A DNA stretch of 15,903 nt from an uncultured Solirubrobacterales bacterium (GCA_903953065.1 CAJBIG010000221.1:1-15903), one strand, 5' to 3'. Positions 1 to 7,453 are shown, numbered from the stretch's first letter. The notes: generated by a model from the sequence alone, not told the origin. Program-made: numbers and translations.

Positions 1-108
1 GGCCTAACCGACGACGACATCGCCAACTCAGTCCTCTACGCAATCTCCCAGCCCCACCACGTAGACGTAAACGAAATAGTCATCCGCCCCACATCCCAGG
101 GCGTCTAG
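1..108 (+). CDS. SDR family NAD(P)-dependent oxidoreductase, C-terminal fragment
   Basis: This is the last 35 codons of a gene entering from the left edge and ending in TAG at 106-108. The fragment contains LTDDDIANSVLYAISQP followed by HVDVNEIVIRPTSQ. This matches the C-terminal helix and final strand of classical short-chain dehydrogenases of the YdfG/serine dehydrogenase type, where I recall a (DV)NEIxIRPTxQ ending. The Rossmann fold and the catalytic Ser-Tyr-Lys lie outside the window, so the substrate cannot be judged. It is the only plus-strand gene and converges on rpmA. Its codons are odd beside its neighbours: almost all end in C or A, including CTA, ATA, ACA and two GTA, and the only G-ending codon is CAG. 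That suggests a different history, but the sample is very small. Confidence 0.85.
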   Translation, partial: GLTDDDIANSVLYAISQPHHVDVNEIVIRPTSQGV

Positions 109-117
109 GCCCAGTAG

Positions 118-162
118 GGACGCTCGCGGCGCCCGCCGTCGGCCTCGCCGAGCGGGGCGTCC
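118..162. other. GC-rich imperfect hairpin after the SDR stop
   Basis: Ten bases beyond the SDR stop, GGACGC (118-123) can pair with GCGTCC (157-162). Smaller GC pairings between these arms are possible. No run of T follows on the plus strand, so if it ends the SDR transcript it is not a textbook intrinsic terminator. The call rests on base pairing seen by eye and could be a chance product of high GC. Confidence 0.3.
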
Positions 163-192
163 GGCCGCCTTCCAGGCGACCGCACGGAAGTC

Positions 193-217
193 CCCGCGTC
201 GGCGAACCGACTGCGGG
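193..217. terminator. Hairpin between convergent rpmA and SDR genes, possible terminator
   Basis: CCCGC plus GTCGG (193-202) pair with CCGAC and GCGGG (207-217) around a four-base CGAA loop, with one bulged T at 212. This is a 10-bp, mostly GC stem. Read on the minus strand, the loop is TTCG. It lies 12 bases past the rpmA stop, where the long minus-strand operon should end. There is no T-tract on either side, so it may be a non-canonical or bidirectional terminator, or a 3'-end stabiliser. The rest of 109-229 holds no gene that I can see. Confidence 0.45.
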
Positions 218-229
218 CACCGCGGCTGG

Positions 230-490
230 CTAGGCGGCTTCGGAGCTGACTACGTTCACGATGCGGCCACGGCGGCCGCGGGTGAACTCGACCACGCCTG
301 GCGCGGTCGCAAAGAGAGTGTGGTCGCGGCCAATGCCGACGCCGTCACCTGGGCGGAAGACAGTGCCACGCTGGCGCACGATGATCTCGCCACCGGTTAC
401 GGCCTGTCCTGCAAAGACCTTTACGCCAAGCCGCTTCGACTGTGAGTCGCGACCGTTCCGTGATGAGCCGAGGCCCTTCTTATGTGCCAT
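230..490 (-). CDS. rpmA: 50S ribosomal protein L27
   Basis: This 86-residue basic protein is bacterial ribosomal protein bL27, which reaches towards the peptidyl-transferase centre of the 50S subunit. It begins MAHKKGLGSSRNGRDSQSKR and continues with GVKVFAGQAVTGGEIIVRQR and RPGDGVGIGRDHTLFA, the standard L27 core. The length fits the family. The N-terminus starts directly at AHKKG, without the cleavable extension found in many Firmicutes. The ATG is preceded by a strong AGGAGG inside the end of rplU, 11 bases upstream. The gene follows rplU by 6 bases and ends in TAG. The usual next gene, obg (cgtA), is absent; a convergent SDR gene is found instead. Identification is very secure. Confidence 0.98.
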   Translation of the reverse strand: MAHKKGLGSSRNGRDSQSKRLGVKVFAGQAVTGGEIIVRQRGTVFRPGDGVGIGRDHTLFATAPGVVEFTRGRRGRIVNVVSSEAA

Positions 491-496
491 TAGTTC

Positions 497-862
497 TTAG
501 GCCTCCTGCGCTGCGGGCTTTGCCGCGGCGCTCTTCGTTGCAGCGGCGCTCGCGCCGGCCTGCTTGATCTCTGTCACTTCGATCCTCGTCAGCTCCTGAC
601 GATGACCGGTTGTCCGCTTGTAGCCGCGCTTGGGCTTGTACTTGAAGACGCGAATCTTCTCGCCGCGCAGGTGCTCGACGATCTTCGCCTTGACGCTGAC
701 CTTCGAGAGCGACGAGGCGTCGAAAACAGCGTCGTCGGAACGGTAGAGCAGCGGCTCAAGTTCGACCGTCGCCCCTTCTGCTTCGGGCAGGCGTTCCACG
801 AGCAGGGTTTGACCCTTCTCAACGCGGTACTGCTTGCCTCCGGTCTTTACGATCGCGTACAT
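497..862 (-). CDS. rplU: 50S ribosomal protein L21
   Basis: This 121-residue protein is bacterial ribosomal protein bL21, a 23S rRNA-binding protein of the large subunit. It starts MYAIVKTGGKQYRVEKGQ and carries the C-terminal RNA-binding signature FKYKPKRGYKRTTGHRQ at about 73-89, followed by the TRIEVTEI strand. The core ends near residue 100. The last 20 residues are an Ala/Lys-rich low-complexity tail (from AGASAAATKSAAAKPAA), a common disordered extension in high-GC bacteria, which makes it longer than the roughly 103-residue E. coli protein. It begins 14 bases after the RNase E/G stop, with only a weak GAGTG-like ribosome site, and is followed by rpmA after 6 bases. The rplU-rpmA pair is nearly universal in bacteria. 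Confidence 0.98.
   Translation of the reverse strand: MYAIVKTGGKQYRVEKGQTLLVERLPEAEGATVELEPLLYRSDDAVFDASSLSKVSVKAKIVEHLRGEKIRVFKYKPKRGYKRTTGHRQELTRIEVTEIKQAGASAAATKSAAAKPAAQEA
502..507 (-). promoter_or_regulatory. Strong Shine-Dalgarno (AGGAGG) of rpmA
   Basis: CCTCCT on the plus strand reads AGGAGG on the minus strand, 11 bases before the rpmA ATG and within the last codons of rplU. It is the clearest full-consensus ribosome binding site I found in the window and fits the high demand for L27. Confidence 0.8.
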
Positions 863-876
863 CAGTTCACTCAGCT

Positions 877-2757
877 TTAGTTGGATTCTTCAGCGGCGGC
901 TGCCACTTCGGGTGAAGCGGCGGAAGCGCCCTCGGCAGCCTCTTCTTCGCCACCTTGCGGAGCTGAGTCTAGGGCATCTTTGCCGTTTTCCGCGTCCAGC
1001 AACGTCGCTGACGCCGAATTTCGGCCGGCCTCATCGATCTTGACCATTCGCTCTTCGCCCAGATACTTTCCTCCGCCGGCGACTGAAACGATGTAGCCGT
1101 CGATCTTTGCGACAGCATCGTCGACGTTGTACATGTGCGGCTCGACAAGCTTCACGAGAACCTCATCGCCGGCTGCGTAGGGCACTGCGCGCTCGCGCAC
1201 AGCCGCTGCTCCGCCTTCCATCGTCACCTCGAAGTGTGCGAGCGGAAGGCTATCTGTGCCTTCGAAGTGGAACAACTTACCGGTGGCCTCTTCCAGCTCG
1301 CGCAGCATCCGTGCGCCCGCGCCGGTGAACTCGGCGCTGACCTTCGGATTCATTTGGATTAGGAACGCTTCGCTGGCACGAGGTGAGCGTGCGGCGATCT
1401 CGCGCAACTGGCGGTCGAACTCGATGGCCATCGTCTCCTCGCTGAGGACAACAGCGTCACCGTTGCAGGTTGGGCAGGTGCGCGAAATGATCTCGCGCAC
1501 GCCCTCGGTCACGTTCTGACGCGTCATCTCGACCAGACCGAGCTTTGAGATCTCGGCGGTGAAGGTCTTCGTGCGGTCCTCGTTGAGGGCCTTGCGCAGC
1601 GTCTTCATCACTTCGTCGCGGTTCTTCGATTTTGTCATGTCGATGAAGTCGATGACGATGATCCCCCCGACATCACGCAGTCGCAGCTGGCGGACGATCT
1701 CGTCGGCCGCCTCGAGGTTTGTTTTCGTAATCGTGTCCTCAAGCCGTGCCTGGCGCCCGCGCCCGACGTAGGAGCCGGTGTTGACGTCAAAGACGGTCAG
1801 CGCTTCGCCGTAATCGACCATCAGATAGCCGCCGCTGGGAAGATCGACGCGGCGCGAGGTGACGCCTTCGATTACCTCCTCGACGCCTGCCTGCTCAAAG
1901 AGAGGCGTCGACTCCTGCCACAGCTCAACGCGCTCAACGAGCTCTGGAGCGGTCCGCTCGAAGAATGAGCGCAGTCGGTTGTACTGCCCTTCGTCATCGA
2001 CGATCGCTCTTTCGAAGTCGACGCTGAAGATGTCGCGCACAACGCGGACCGAAAGGTCTGCCTCCTGAAAGACGAGAGATGGCGCCGATTGGCCGTCTGC
2101 GCGCTCAACCAGAACCTCGTGCAACTTGAAGAGGTAAGGCAGCTCGCGCTCGAAATCTTCCTTCTTTGCGCCGTGAGCGGCGGTCCGCAGGATCGCGCCA
2201 CCGCTCTTCAGGTCGAGATCCTTCAGCGCGCGGCGCAACCGAGCCCGCTCCTTGTCTTCAAGGCGCTTCGAAATTCCAACGCCCTCGCCACTGGGGGTAT
2301 AGACCATGTAACGACCGGCGATTGCCAGCTCCATCGTGCAGCGGGCGCCCTTCGTCTTGAGCGGGTCCTTTACTACCTGGACGACGACCTCTTGCCCCTT
2401 CTTCAGCAGCGAACTGATCTTCTTTCCGCCCTCTTCACCGCGACCGCGGCGCGGCGTCTCAACGCCCGGCAGCACGATCTCGTCAATGTGGAGGAAGGCG
2501 TTCTTCTCAAGCCCGATGTCGATGAAGGCCGCTTCGAGGCCGTCGATCACATTGTCGACCTTGCCCTTGTAAACGTTTCCGACGATCGAGCGATTGCCTC
2601 GCCGCTCGATGTAAAGCTCGGCGACGCGGTAGCCGGCCGAGGGGTTTGCCTTCTCCGAGGGGCGCTCGTCGCGCTCCTTGGCTGGGGTTCCTGCCTGTTC
2701 GAGTAGCGCGACGCGGGTTTCCCACGGATCGACGCTGACTAGCACTTGCTTCTTCAT
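877..2757 (-). CDS. rng: Rne/Rng family endoribonuclease (RNase E/G) with C-terminal TRAM-like domain
   Basis: Endoribonuclease of the RNase E/G family, which cleaves AU-rich single-stranded RNA in rRNA maturation and mRNA decay. I start at the ATG giving MKKQVLVSVDPWETRVALLE (626 residues), 13 bases after rodA; the open frame runs 36 codons further into rodA but that part does not resemble the family. An S1 domain spans about 40-130 (IVGNVYKGKV, AAFIDIGLEKNAFLH). The DNase I-like catalytic region follows, with metal-binding Asp candidates D324 (EALTVFDVNTGS) and D370 (GGIIVIDFIDM). The zinc-link CPTC is at 428-431. Two features are unusual. About 20 residues are inserted at 21-42 before the S1 domain. 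At 527-588 lies a TRAM-like beta domain (GDEVLVKLVE, KIDGYIVSVAGGGKYLGE, MVKIDEAG) followed by an acidic Ala/Glu tail. The length is between RNase G (489) and RNase E (about 1060). The choice of rng over rne is uncertain. Confidence 0.95.
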   Translation of the reverse strand: MKKQVLVSVDPWETRVALLEQAGTPAKERDERPSEKANPSAGYRVAELYIERRGNRSIVGNVYKGKVDNVIDGLEAAFIDIGLEKNAFLHIDEIVLPGVETPRRGRGEEGGKKISSLLKKGQEVVVQVVKDPLKTKGARCTMELAIAGRYMVYTPSGEGVGISKRLEDKERARLRRALKDLDLKSGGAILRTAAHGAKKEDFERELPYLFKLHEVLVERADGQSAPSLVFQEADLSVRVVRDIFSVDFERAIVDDEGQYNRLRSFFERTAPELVERVELWQESTPLFEQAGVEEVIEGVTSRRVDLPSGGYLMVDYGEALTVFDVNTGSYVGRGRQARLEDTITKTNLEAADEIVRQLRLRDVGGIIVIDFIDMTKSKNRDEVMKTLRKALNEDRTKTFTAEISKLGLVEMTRQNVTEGVREIISRTCPTCNGDAVVLSEETMAIEFDRQLREIAARSPRASEAFLIQMNPKVSAEFTGAGARMLRELEEATGKLFHFEGTDSLPLAHFEVTMEGGAAAVRERAVPYAAGDEVLVKLVEPHMYNVDDAVAKIDGYIVSVAGGGKYLGEERMVKIDEAGRNSASATLLDAENGKDALDSAPQGGEEEAAEGASAASPEVAAAAEESN

Positions 2758-2770
2758 TGGGTTGCTCTTT

Positions 2771-3970
2771 TCATTGGAATTGGAGCACCCGTCCCTGCGA
2801 CATCGCGGCCCTGCGGCCTTGAGCGTAGATCGACTGCAGCAGACCGACGGCCAGCATCGTCGCAATCAGCGACGAGCCCCCGTAACTCATCAGCGGCAAC
2901 GGAATTCCCGTAATCGGCATTACGCCGACGGTCATTCCGACGTTGACGAAAACCTGAAACATCATCATTACGACGATGCCGCCGGCCAATAAGGCGCCGT
3001 AGAGGTTTTTTGCCATCGTCAGTATTCGCAGCGCGCGCCAAATCAGCAGCGCATAAAGCGAAAGGACGAATGCCGCCCCCGCGAACCCCCACCGTTCGCC
3101 AACTACGGCGAAAATAAAGTCGGTGTGGTGTTCGGGGAGGAAGTTGTACTGAGTCTGAGTCGCGCGGCTGCCGCGCCCGGTCTTTTCTCCGGACCCGATC
3201 GCGATGCGCGACTGGTTCTGCTGGTAGCCCTCTTTGCCCGATGTCTCGGACGGGTGCAGGAACGCCGTCAGGCGATCCTTTTGATAGTCGTGTAATGCGT
3301 TAATGCCGACGCTCGGCAGCACAGCCAACGAGAGCGCGGTCGCCACTACGGCGAGAGCGCCAAACGCCGCGAAGTGCTGCCACGGAACGCCTGCGATGAA
3401 TAGGATCGCCAAAGTTACGGCGACAAAAACCAGGGCCGAGCCAAGGTCAGGTTGAAGCATCACGAGAGCTGCGGGCGCAAACCCGATCAGCATCAGGCGG
3501 ACGGTCGTTCGACCGTCCGCCATGCGGCGCGTCATGTCGATCGCGAACGCTGAAAGCGACACGATCAACAAAACCTTTCCCAGCTCGGAGGCCTGGAACG
3601 AGAAGAGTGGTAGGTCAACGGCCCTGCGCGAACCTCGCGCAACGGAACCGAAGGCGATAACGGTCAGGATCGAGAGGATCAACAGGCCGTAAAGGAAGTA
3701 CTTGAGCTCCCGCAGCCGCGAGTAGTCGCTGCGCCAAAGTACGACTGCCAGCAGCGCCCCAACTACGAAATAGATCATCTGCCGGGTTAGATAATAATCG
3801 GGGTTGCCGGGGATGTCGTTGGCGGTCGCCGAGGCAATCGTGAGCAGCGAGCAGGCCGCAAGGCCGAGCGTCGCCAGCACCAGAACAAGGTCAAAAGGCA
3901 GCTGCAAGCTGAGCGCCTTTTCGGCCTTTGCGTCTTCACCACTGCGCTGGATGACGGTCGTCGCGCTCAT
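2771..3970 (-). CDS. rodA: Peptidoglycan glycosyltransferase RodA (SEDS family)
   Basis: Polytopic inner-membrane SEDS protein that polymerises lipid II into glycan strands for side-wall growth, working with PBP2 and the MreBCD scaffold. The chosen ATG (3970) overlaps the PBP2 stop as ATGA and has GAGG 5 bases upstream; a start 48 bases further up would intrude into the PBP2 gene. The 399 residues include many hydrophobic helices from about 25 to 385. SEDS motifs seen are RGSRRAVDLPLFSFQASE (112-129), QPDLGSAL (173-180), NFLPEHHTDFIFAVVGE (276-292), where D284 is probably the key acidic residue, and PITGIPLPLMSYGGSS (352-367). Two small departures from the form I recall are RRAV for RRWI and QASE for QPSE. 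The linkage with PBP2 separates it from FtsW. Confidence 0.96.
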   Translation of the reverse strand: MSATTVIQRSGEDAKAEKALSLQLPFDLVLVLATLGLAACSLLTIASATANDIPGNPDYYLTRQMIYFVVGALLAVVLWRSDYSRLRELKYFLYGLLILSILTVIAFGSVARGSRRAVDLPLFSFQASELGKVLLIVSLSAFAIDMTRRMADGRTTVRLMLIGFAPAALVMLQPDLGSALVFVAVTLAILFIAGVPWQHFAAFGALAVVATALSLAVLPSVGINALHDYQKDRLTAFLHPSETSGKEGYQQNQSRIAIGSGEKTGRGSRATQTQYNFLPEHHTDFIFAVVGERWGFAGAAFVLSLYALLIWRALRILTMAKNLYGALLAGGIVVMMMFQVFVNVGMTVGVMPITGIPLPLMSYGGSSLIATMLAVGLLQSIYAQGRRAAMSQGRVLQFQ

Positions 3971-6021
3971 CGTGTCCTCGACGTTCCGGCCGAGCACCTG
4001 TCCGGCTGAGAAAACCATGTCGCGAGCATTTCGCAGACGGCTGGCGCTGCCGCTTCCGCGCCAAAGCCCCCGTCCTCAACTGTGGCAACAATCACGATTG
4101 GCTTCGTTGCGCTCGGAACATATGCGGCGTACCAAGACTGGTCGGGACGCGGCGGCCGCTCCGCAGTGCCGGTCTTTCCATAAACGGGAAATTTGGATTG
4201 GTTCCAGCCCCTGAATACATCGGCCGAGGTGCCATCGCCGAGGGTTGACTGGTGAAGGCCGTCAAGGATCGACTTCTGGTAGCTGGGGTCGATCACAACG
4301 CGGCGAAGAGGCGGCGAGGAGATCCGCTCCAGCTGCCGCCCAGTTTCGCTCTCGATCGTCATCCCAAGGTGCGGACGCACGACGGTGCCACCGTTGGCAA
4401 TTGCCGAGTACGCAACGGCCATCTGAAGCGGCGAGGCCTGGACGTCGCCCTGCCCAACGGAGAGCTGAATGTTGTCGCCGACCGACCAAGGCCTCTTATC
4501 CGAATAGAGGCAGTCCGGCGGGCACTTCTTGCCGCTCTTCTTCTCCCATGCGATCTCCTTGGCGTTCTGCTGCGCTCGCCATTGGCGATCAGGAATCGTT
4601 CCCGCCAGCTCGCCTGGCAGGTCGATCCCGGTTGCCTTGTCGAGGCCCAGTTTGCGGGCCCAGCTTTGGATTATTTGACCCTTCATCGGATTGGCGTCGC
4701 GGCCGAGCGTGTAGAAGTAGACGTCAGACGAGACCTGCAGCGCGCGAGCGAGATCTACCGGCCCGTAGGCTTGTTTTCCGGCGTTGTAGAACTTCTGCGA
4801 ACCGACGGTCAAGACCCCGGGGTCGTTGACGCTCTCGTCGGTCGTGATCACGCCAGCGTCGAGCGCAGCGAGCGCCGTTATCGGTTTGAAGATAGAACCG
4901 GTTGGATAGCCGCCGCTGATCGCCCGATTGAAGAGGGGTGCGCCGGCCGCTTCGCCAAAGAGTCGTTCGTATTCGGCTTGCGTGGCGATCGGTTTGGCGC
5001 GCACGCTCGGGTCGTAAGTCGGCGCCGAGCCGAGCGCAAGAACGCGGCCGTTGCGCGGATCGAGCGCGACGAATGCACCTGCGGTGCCGCTGCCGCTCAG
5101 CGCCGACGCCAGCGCAGCTTCGCCGCTGCGCTGCAGCTTCGAATCGAGCGTGGTGCGAACACTGTTCCCGGCCCGGGACTCGCGTGATATCCGCTGGCCC
5201 TTGAGCTTCCCGGCTGCGTCGATCGTGATGCTCTTCGTGCCATCGGCGCCGCGCAGATAACGGTCGTAGGAACGCTCAAGCCCCTCTTGACCGACGATTG
5301 CACCGGAGATCACGCCCCGGAACGAATCAGCTTTTAGCTGTTCGGGGCTGACCTGGCCAACCGCGCCGAGCAACTGTGCTGCGCCAATGCCACCGGGGTA
5401 GCGGCGCACATAAATCTGATCGACGCTGACGCCAGGGAATTGGCCGGGGCGCTCGAGCAGGTAGTTGCGGACCCCTGTGGGGACGTCGACTTGAACACGA
5501 ACGTTGGCGTAAGGGAGCTGAGCCAGCTGCTGAATCACACGCTCGTTAATCGTCTTTGTTGAGATCCCGAGTGCCGCTGCCAGCTTGGCGTAGCGCTGCT
5601 CGAGCGCTGCGTTTGCGGCCGCGGGGATCTTCGGCCTTGGACCCCTCTGCCCTCGCGGCTTGCGCGCCCAGGTGGTCATCTCCTGCCCCCACGTGGCAGC
5701 AGCGGCGCGAGTTTCAGCCGGCAGCTGTGCCGGGTCGAGCTGCAATACCGAGGCTGGCCGATTCTCAACCAGTGTCTTGCCATTGCGGTCGAGGACCGCG
5801 CCCCGTGGCGCCGCGACGGCGACCGTTCTGACGCGGTTGTCGGCCGCTTCCCGCACCGCTTGATCGCCGGTCAACACCTGAAGGAACCAGAGCTTGAAGA
5901 AGATGATTGAGAACAGCACGAGCGCAATCCCACCGAGCACGGCGACGCGCATCGCGAGCTGCGGCGTCAGCGGTGATTCGCCGATGCTCCGAAGTGGTGG
6001 CTTGTCGAGCGGATCGATCAT
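3967..6021 (-). CDS. mrdA: Penicillin-binding protein 2, Rod-complex transpeptidase
   Basis: Class B penicillin-binding protein that cross-links peptidoglycan with RodA during elongation. The ATG at 6021 overlaps the mreD stop (ATGA) and gives MIDPLDKPPLRSIGESPLTP, 684 residues. No good ribosome site is visible, so coupling to mreD is likely. A short cytoplasmic N-terminus leads to one membrane segment (about 26-50). The pedestal domain follows (RGAVLDRNGKTL, 73-84). The transpeptidase domain runs from about 300. Active-site motifs are SIFK (376-379, nucleophile S376), SSD (431-433) in the place of SxN, a PBP2 variant I have seen elsewhere, and KTGTA (616-620). An uncommon segment, KKCPPDCLYSDKRPW, adds a Cys-x3-Cys pair at 500-504 shortly before GDNIQLSVGQGD. 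The usual length is 600-700. The symbol follows E. coli usage; actinobacterial annotations may use pbpA or pbp2. Confidence 0.96.
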   Translation of the reverse strand: MIDPLDKPPLRSIGESPLTPQLAMRVAVLGGIALVLFSIIFFKLWFLQVLTGDQAVREAADNRVRTVAVAAPRGAVLDRNGKTLVENRPASVLQLDPAQLPAETRAAAATWGQEMTTWARKPRGQRGPRPKIPAAANAALEQRYAKLAAALGISTKTINERVIQQLAQLPYANVRVQVDVPTGVRNYLLERPGQFPGVSVDQIYVRRYPGGIGAAQLLGAVGQVSPEQLKADSFRGVISGAIVGQEGLERSYDRYLRGADGTKSITIDAAGKLKGQRISRESRAGNSVRTTLDSKLQRSGEAALASALSGSGTAGAFVALDPRNGRVLALGSAPTYDPSVRAKPIATQAEYERLFGEAAGAPLFNRAISGGYPTGSIFKPITALAALDAGVITTDESVNDPGVLTVGSQKFYNAGKQAYGPVDLARALQVSSDVYFYTLGRDANPMKGQIIQSWARKLGLDKATGIDLPGELAGTIPDRQWRAQQNAKEIAWEKKSGKKCPPDCLYSDKRPWSVGDNIQLSVGQGDVQASPLQMAVAYSAIANGGTVVRPHLGMTIESETGRQLERISSPPLRRVVIDPSYQKSILDGLHQSTLGDGTSADVFRGWNQSKFPVYGKTGTAERPPRPDQSWYAAYVPSATKPIVIVATVEDGGFGAEAAAPAVCEMLATWFSQPDRCSAGTSRTR
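3976..3979 (-). promoter_or_regulatory. Shine-Dalgarno (GAGG) fixing the rodA start
   Basis: GAGG on the minus strand lies 5 bases before the ATG at 3970, inside the last PBP2 codons. Together with the ATGA overlap it supports that start over the in-frame codon at 4018. Confidence 0.6.
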
Positions 6022-6587
6022 GATCGCGAGAGTGGCGAGAGACCGCCTGTTGTGTAGGCGCGGCGGCGACGCCGACGCGGGTCTTCGGGAAGCGCGGCAA
6101 GCAGGGAGCGGCGAATCACAAGGTAAACCGGGATCGCGATCACGGCGTTGAGGGCGACCGTTCCAAGCAGCTCCCACAGCAGCGACCAACCGAGCGGCAC
6201 TGTCTGCCCGAGCAGGAAGGTCAGCAGCGAGAAGCCGATCTGCGCCGCGGCGGTCGCCGCCGCGCCTACGAGCAGCGGAACAATTGCTCCCTGCGGGTCA
6301 CGCAGCTCGCGCAGCCGGCCTGCCGCGTAGCCGATCGCGAGCAGGATTAGCGAGGCGACTCCAACCGTCTCAACAAGCGCGAAGTCGAGCAGCATGCCGA
6401 TCGCGAAGCCGAAGATTGCGCCGGGCAGCGACCCGACGATCAGTCCGACGGATGCTGCCACCAGCGGCACGAGGTCGGCGTTGACGCCGAGAATGCGGAT
6501 CTGCGAAACCGCAGCAACCTGAAAGACAACAGTCACAATGCAGATCAAGACCAGGCGCCAGCCAAGGCTTCGGTAGTTGAGGCTCAT
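6018..6587 (-). CDS. mreD: Rod shape-determining protein MreD
   Basis: Small integral membrane protein of the Rod complex, thought to regulate MreC and link the scaffold to PBP2/RodA. Its 189 residues form about five hydrophobic segments, including 10-28, 38-75 (AIFGFAIGMLLDFALVE), 78-90 and 103-160. It ends in a basic tail (DPRRRRRRAY) that should lie in the cytoplasm. The loop GFAIGMLLDF with its buried Asp is typical of MreD. Sequence identity in this family is low, so the call also relies on position: the ATG overlaps the mreC stop as ATGA (6584-6587), and its own stop overlaps the PBP2 start as ATGA (6018-6021). A weak GGGAA lies 6 bases upstream. Length fits the family (about 160-190). 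Confidence 0.93.
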   Translation of the reverse strand: MSLNYRSLGWRLVLICIVTVVFQVAAVSQIRILGVNADLVPLVAASVGLIVGSLPGAIFGFAIGMLLDFALVETVGVASLILLAIGYAAGRLRELRDPQGAIVPLLVGAAATAAAQIGFSLLTFLLGQTVPLGWSLLWELLGTVALNAVIAIPVYLVIRRSLLAALPEDPRRRRRRAYTTGGLSPLSRS

Positions 6588-7453
6588 CGGCGGTTCCCGT
6601 TGATCGGCGCCGTTAAGACTTGGACGATTTCCAGCTTCTGCAGATCGGCGTATGGGCGCAGGTAAATCTTCTGCGCGTCGGTTCCTGGATCGATCACCTT
6701 CGTGACCGCTCCGATTGGGATTCCTGGCGGATAGAGCGATTCAAGGCCCGGCGTTGTTGAGAGCGTCCCAGCCGTTACGACCGCAGCGCCTGGTTCAACG
6801 CGGTAGCGCCGCGCAATGAACTTGAGGCGAAGATCGCCAGCGCCGCCGGCCCCCGTTTGAGCAACCCCTTGGGCGCCTCCAGCGCTTACGCGCGCTGGCA
6901 CAGCCAGCTCTCCGTCACTGATCAGCGTGACAATCGAAGCCTGCCCGCTGACCGTTGATATCTGTCCAACCAGGCCGTCGCTGCTGATCACCGGGTTACC
7001 GGTCTTGATGCCGTCGTTGCTGCCCTGATTGATCGTGACGGTTCGATACCAAACTGTCGGGGAGCGGCCGATTACGCGTGCCGTGACCGGCTTCGCCGCC
7101 GCCAAACCGCCGGCATTGTCGAGATTCAGCAAGCCTTGAAGCTGAGCGTTGACGCGCAACGCCTCACTTCCGGCGATAGCGCGGGCGCGGAGCTTCTCGT
7201 TGGAGCTTTCCAGTTCGCTCAGGCGGTCCTTGGCGTCGATTGTGTCGCCGAACCATCCGAACAGATCGCGTGCCGGTTTAAGCACCGTCGAGGCGCCTTC
7301 CTGAATCGGCGCGAAGACGCTAAATACGCCGCGCTGGACGTTGTGAAGCGCACCGCCATTTGACTCGCCGAAGAAGACGGTCAGCAGCAGCAGCGAGCAC
7401 GCCAGTAGCGCCGCTAGGGTTAGCCGCCGCCGACGAATAGTCCGGTCGTACAT
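6584..7453 (-). CDS. mreC: Rod shape-determining protein MreC
   Basis: Bitopic membrane protein whose periplasmic beta domains assemble and activate PBP2/RodA. The chosen ATG gives MYDRTIRRRRLTLAALLACS, 289 residues: a basic cytoplasmic N-terminus, one membrane segment (about 11-28), a helical coiled-coil region (70-110, with SELESSNEKLRAR) and two beta domains (120-285). Within these, TARVIGRSPTVWYRTVTINQ (124-143) and GNPVISSDGLVGQISTVS (152-169) are the most recognisable MreC blocks. An in-frame TTG at 7474 would add seven residues; neither start has a convincing ribosome site, although GAG directly precedes the ATG. The gap to mreB is 49 bases and the stop overlaps mreD. Identification is secure, the exact start less so. 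Confidence 0.95.
   Translation of the reverse strand: MYDRTIRRRRLTLAALLACSLLLLTVFFGESNGGALHNVQRGVFSVFAPIQEGASTVLKPARDLFGWFGDTIDAKDRLSELESSNEKLRARAIAGSEALRVNAQLQGLLNLDNAGGLAAAKPVTARVIGRSPTVWYRTVTINQGSNDGIKTGNPVISSDGLVGQISTVSGQASIVTLISDGELAVPARVSAGGAQGVAQTGAGGAGDLRLKFIARRYRVEPGAAVVTAGTLSTTPGLESLYPPGIPIGAVTKVIDPGTDAQKIYLRPYADLQKLEIVQVLTAPINGNRR

Noticed and set aside
2089..2706. Plus-strand open frame of 205 codons opposite the RNase E/G gene
   Set aside because: It is a shadow of a conserved S1/catalytic region; no own ribosome site or domain.
2758..2865. 36-codon upstream extension of the RNase E/G frame
   Set aside because: It overlaps the rodA 3' end and is Cys/Arg-rich with no similarity to the family; the internal ATG gives the standard N-terminus.
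4252..5187. Plus-strand open frame of 311 codons opposite the PBP2 gene
   Set aside because: It is antisense to conserved transpeptidase motifs and its translation looks like composition-driven Arg/Ala-rich sequence.
6022..6189. 56-codon upstream extension of the PBP2 frame
   Set aside because: It overlaps the mreD coding sequence; the ATGA overlap at 6018-6021 is a better start.
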